From NCBI GenBank assembly GCA_046728055.1, contig JBKPDU010000152.1, positions 1-8,576 on the forward strand: DNA of 8,576 bases, written 5' to 3'. A program made the translations under genes and the position numbers. This document shows positions 6,656 through 8,576 of this stretch, piece by piece (positions within the stretch are counted from its first letter, which is position 1; each line of letters opens with the position of its first letter). Source of the DNA: AC-69 sp046728055. Its GTDB lineage: Bacteria; Actinomycetota; UBA4738; HRBIN12. The notes below the pieces were generated by a model. It worked only from the letters and a program-made list of their open reading frames with translations, was not told the origin of the DNA and did no database searches.

Positions 6656-7291
6656 ATGCCGAGGACCAGCCTGAAAGCTGCAGCCGCCGAAGTGGCGCGG
6701 CGGGACCCCGTGATGGCCGGGCTCATGGATCGGATCGGCCGGTTCCGTCTCCCCAAGCCAACCACGGATCATTTCGGTGCCCTGGCCGAGAGCATCATGT
6801 ATCAGCAGCTTGCCGGGGCGGCGGCGGCGGCGATCCACCGGCGGTTCGTGGCCTTGTTCGACGGGCATCTCTCACCCGAAGCCGTTCTGGCCCTCCCGGA
6901 CGAGCGTCTGCTCGGGGCGGGGCTCTCGCGGAGCAAGACCGCCTCGATCCGGGATCTGGCTGCGAAGGTGGCCGATGGAACCGTTCCGCTCGACCACGTC
7001 AACAGGCTGCCGGATCAGAAGATCATCGAACGCCTGATGGTCGTCCGGGGGATCGGCAGGTGGACCGCGGAGATGTTCCTGATCTTCCAGCTCCACCGCC
7101 TGGATGTTTGGCCGGTTGACGACTACGGGGTCCGCAAGGGCTACTCCCTGGCGTACGGGCTGCCGGAGCTTCTCCCGCCGAAGCAGCTCCTGAGCGAGGG
7201 TGAACGGTTTCGACCGTACCGTACCGTGGCAGCCTGGTACTGCTGGCAGGCCGTTCACGCAGCCCTTCCCGGCCGTCAGGGCAGCACATGA
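6656..7291 (+). CDS. DNA-3-methyladenine glycosylase II-type (HhH-GPD, AlkA-like)
   Basis: A 211-residue base-excision-repair glycosylase of the helix-hairpin-helix GPD superfamily, expected to remove alkylated purines such as 3-methyladenine from DNA. ESIMYQQLAGAAAAAIHRRF (45-64) matches the conserved AlkA helix, and LSRSKTASIRDLA (90-102) is also family-typical. The hairpin motif is at 128-138 (MVVRGIGRWTA). Trp136 stands where bifunctional relatives carry a catalytic Lys, so the enzyme should be monofunctional with no lyase activity. VWPVDDY (151-157) holds the Asp155/Asp156 pair, one of which is the catalytic Asp. There is no room for the N-terminal beta domain of E. coli AlkA (about 282 residues), so this is the short form common in many bacteria. 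No iron-sulfur cysteine cluster is present. It diverges from the decarboxylase and converges on the methyltransferase. Confidence 0.92.
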   Translation: MPRTSLKAAAAEVARRDPVMAGLMDRIGRFRLPKPTTDHFGALAESIMYQQLAGAAAAAIHRRFVALFDGHLSPEAVLALPDERLLGAGLSRSKTASIRDLAAKVADGTVPLDHVNRLPDQKIIERLMVVRGIGRWTAEMFLIFQLHRLDVWPVDDYGVRKGYSLAYGLPELLPPKQLLSEGERFRPYRTVAAWYCWQAVHAALPGRQGST

Positions 7292-7307
7292 CCCCGGGTC
7301 TACGGGG
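7292..7307. terminator. Small hairpin between convergent genes
   Basis: CCCCG (7292-7296) pairs with CGGGG (7303-7307) around a 6-base loop, immediately after the glycosylase stop and 5 bases after the methyltransferase stop on the other strand. The position suits a shared bidirectional terminator in this 21-base gap, but the stem is only 5 bp and no T-tract follows. Confidence 0.3.
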
Positions 7308-7312
7308 ACGTC

Positions 7313-7900
7313 CTATGGGCGGCGTGCGACGGCGTGGAAAACGTGCCAATGCTTGGGCCCCGAACAGGCCTCGCCGTCATTCTCCTCTTCCTCGAATCGC
7401 TCGAGCTCCAACCCGTCGAACAGCGCGCGAGCCTGACCGATCGTGAACGCCGAGATGTCGTCCTCCGGCGCCCAGGTATCTCGGTTGCCAAGGAGCTCTC
7501 CCGCGAACCGGCCCTGGGGACGGATCGCTCGTCGCACCCGTTGCCACACCTGGTCGAACTGGTCGGGGTCACAGAAGAAGAGGCTGAAGCCGGCCCACAC
7601 GAGATCGACTTGGGGAAGCTCGACCTCCTCCATCCGCGAGACGAGCGTGCGGAGCCGCGGGGCCAGACTGGAGGGCACCCGCTTGCGAACCCGGCGGATC
7701 GCCTCCTCCTCACCGTCGATCGCGAAGACCGACCAATCCCGCTCGAGCATGGCCAGCGTGTCGATTCCGTTGCCGCAGCCAAGGTCGACCGCCCAGTGCT
7801 CTCCCGAACCGAACCCGTCGAGAACCTCGAGGAGCATCTCGCGAGGCGAACGATCCTCGTTCTCGTCGTAGTACTCGGTCCACTCGCTCGAGTCAGCCAC
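7313..7900 (-). CDS. Class I SAM-dependent methyltransferase
   Basis: A 195-residue cytosolic protein with the Rossmann-like methyltransferase fold. Motif I is VDLGCGNGIDT (38-48), which binds S-adenosylmethionine. Asp62 (in VFAIDGEEEA) at the end of the second strand should contact the SAM ribose. The fourth strand is VDLVWAGFSLFFC (98-110), followed by a helix and the post-motif RPQGRFAGELLGNRDTW (127-143). The architecture resembles small TehB-like or ubiquinone/menaquinone-type methyltransferases, but no acceptor can be named. The C-terminal half is rich in acidic residues (EEEEND at 170-175). The GTG start at 7900 fits the domain boundary and has no Shine-Dalgarno; a TAnnnT element 9 bases upstream suggests a leaderless transcript. 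It lies downstream of the GH12 gene on the same strand, 59 bases away, but appears to have its own promoter. Confidence 0.9.
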   Translation of the reverse strand: MADSSEWTEYYDENEDRSPREMLLEVLDGFGSGEHWAVDLGCGNGIDTLAMLERDWSVFAIDGEEEAIRRVRKRVPSSLAPRLRTLVSRMEEVELPQVDLVWAGFSLFFCDPDQFDQVWQRVRRAIRPQGRFAGELLGNRDTWAPEDDISAFTIGQARALFDGLELERFEEEENDGEACSGPKHWHVFHAVARRP

Positions 7901-7909
7901 GGTTCGCGA

Positions 7910-7915
7910 ACACTA
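7910..7915 (-). promoter_or_regulatory. Candidate leaderless -10 element of the methyltransferase gene
   Basis: On the minus strand TAGTGT (TAnnnT) ends 9 bases before the GTG at 7900, the same spacing as before the DNA glycosylase gene, and there is no Shine-Dalgarno. No clear -35 hexamer is seen. Confidence 0.4.
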
Positions 7916-7959
7916 TCAAGAGCCGAGGTTGCCGACGGTCCGGGCCCGGTTTCGCACGG

Positions 7960-8576
7960 TCAATCCGCGAGGCGCGCCCGGAACGCCGAGGTCGAGAGCC
8001 CGCGCCCGCCACGCCAGATCTCGAACCCCGCCTCGACGGCGATGAGGTGCCAGTCCGGATCCGTGATCCCGCGCTGAACGCTGTCGCGAACGAAGGCCCG
8101 GAGGTTCAGCCCGCGCGCCGATCTGGTCCGCTGCAGGCGGCGGTACGCGACGTAGCTCCAGCCGCTCATGCGGGTCCTCCACACCTCCCAGCGCACGCGA
8201 TCGATCCGGGTGCGCGCCACGAGCGAGCCGGCAGGCTGGACACGGCCGCGCCAAGACAGCCAGATCATGATCTCCGAGCCGTCGGGGGCGGTGTCCGTCG
8301 TCGGCGTCGAGTTCGTCCACAGGTCGTACGCGACGTTGTACGCGCCGCGCCGCGGGCCGGACGTCCGCCACGTCGAGGTCGCGACGGCCAGGTCGCCGAC
8401 CCGGATCGGGAGCGGATCGACGTCGGTGCACCGCCCCCAGTGGCACCCGCGGAAGATCGAGGGATAGGAGGCCGGCGGACCGTCCGTGGGATTCGCGAAC
8501 CGGGCCCGCGTGATCCTCCAGCTGGTCCCGTCGATCCGCATGCATTGACGCCGCGACGAGTTCCAGACGTTCTGCT
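7960..8576 (-). CDS. Glycoside hydrolase family 12 (endoglucanase type), 5'-partial
   Basis: The minus-strand frame is open from the right edge to the TGA at 7960, so the N-terminus and any signal peptide lie outside. The ATG at 8541 is internal: the codons before it encode QNVWNSSRRQC, matching the NxW...QC start of GH12 domains. Counting Met8541 as 1, the family blocks are IFRGCHWGRCT (29-39), GAYNVAYDLWTN (66-77), DGSEIMIWLSW (87-97) and VEAGFEIWRGGRGL (169-182). The nucleophile should be Glu90 and the acid/base Glu174, so the active site is intact. GH12 enzymes are retaining beta-jelly-roll hydrolases that cut beta-1,4-glucans, including cellulose and xyloglucan, usually outside the cell. 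The gene ends right after the domain, so no C-terminal cellulose-binding module is present. The methyltransferase follows after 59 bases. Exact substrate is unknown. Confidence 0.92.
   Translation of the reverse strand, partial: QNVWNSSRRQCMRIDGTSWRITRARFANPTDGPPASYPSIFRGCHWGRCTDVDPLPIRVGDLAVATSTWRTSGPRRGAYNVAYDLWTNSTPTTDTAPDGSEIMIWLSWRGRVQPAGSLVARTRIDRVRWEVWRTRMSGWSYVAYRRLQRTRSARGLNLRAFVRDSVQRGITDPDWHLIAVEAGFEIWRGGRGLSTSAFRARLAD

Noticed and set aside
5550..6674. 374-residue open frame on the plus strand, antisense to the decarboxylase
   Set aside because: The opposite strand encodes a complete PLP decarboxylase with all key motifs; this frame has low-complexity Arg/Gly/His-rich composition and no recognisable motif, as expected for a GC-rich shadow.
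7939..7950. GC palindrome CCGGGCCCGG between the GH12 and methyltransferase genes
   Set aside because: It has no loop and no T-tract, and self-complementary GC runs are expected by chance at this base composition.

Overview
The window is GC-rich, and its genes use GC-rich codons throughout. Gene spacing is tight, GTG starts occur, and two genes appear to have leaderless TAnnnT promoters close to the start codon. The subtilase also looks like one common in high-GC Gram-positive bacteria. Together these suggest an Actinomycetota bacterium or a similar GC-rich environmental lineage; this is inference, since no marker gene is present. I see no rRNA, tRNA, CRISPR array, insertion sequence or phage gene.

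Layout, left to right: (1) 1-405, minus: N-terminal part of an ABC exporter membrane domain, cut by the left edge. (2) 531-1268, plus: a sulfotransferase-like P-loop protein, divergent from the exporter. (3) 1333-2298, minus: a ten-helix EamA/DMT-type transporter. (4) 2499-4241, plus: a secreted subtilisin-family (S8) protease with signal peptide, propeptide and intact catalytic residues, preceded by a strong Shine-Dalgarno and followed by a 14-bp terminator-like hairpin. (5) 4359-5126, plus: a classical short-chain dehydrogenase. (6) 5160-6587, minus: a group II PLP-dependent amino acid decarboxylase. (7) 6656-7291, plus: a short AlkA-type DNA glycosylase, divergent from the decarboxylase over a 68-bp gap. 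(8) 7313-7900, minus: a class I SAM-dependent methyltransferase. (9) 7960-8576, minus: a GH12 endoglucanase-type hydrolase whose N-terminus lies beyond the right edge.

The genes mostly stand alone in alternating orientation, with divergent and convergent pairs rather than one operon, so I see no single pathway linking them. Two secreted hydrolases (S8 protease and GH12) fit a life on plant or detrital polymers. The exporter/sulfotransferase pair could share a promoter region, but a joint function is only speculative. No intergenic stretch exceeds 300 bases; the longest (2299-2498, 200 bases) separates the DMT transporter and the protease and holds both ribosome binding sites. I did not find a convincing new biological system; the findings are local observations of modest interest.
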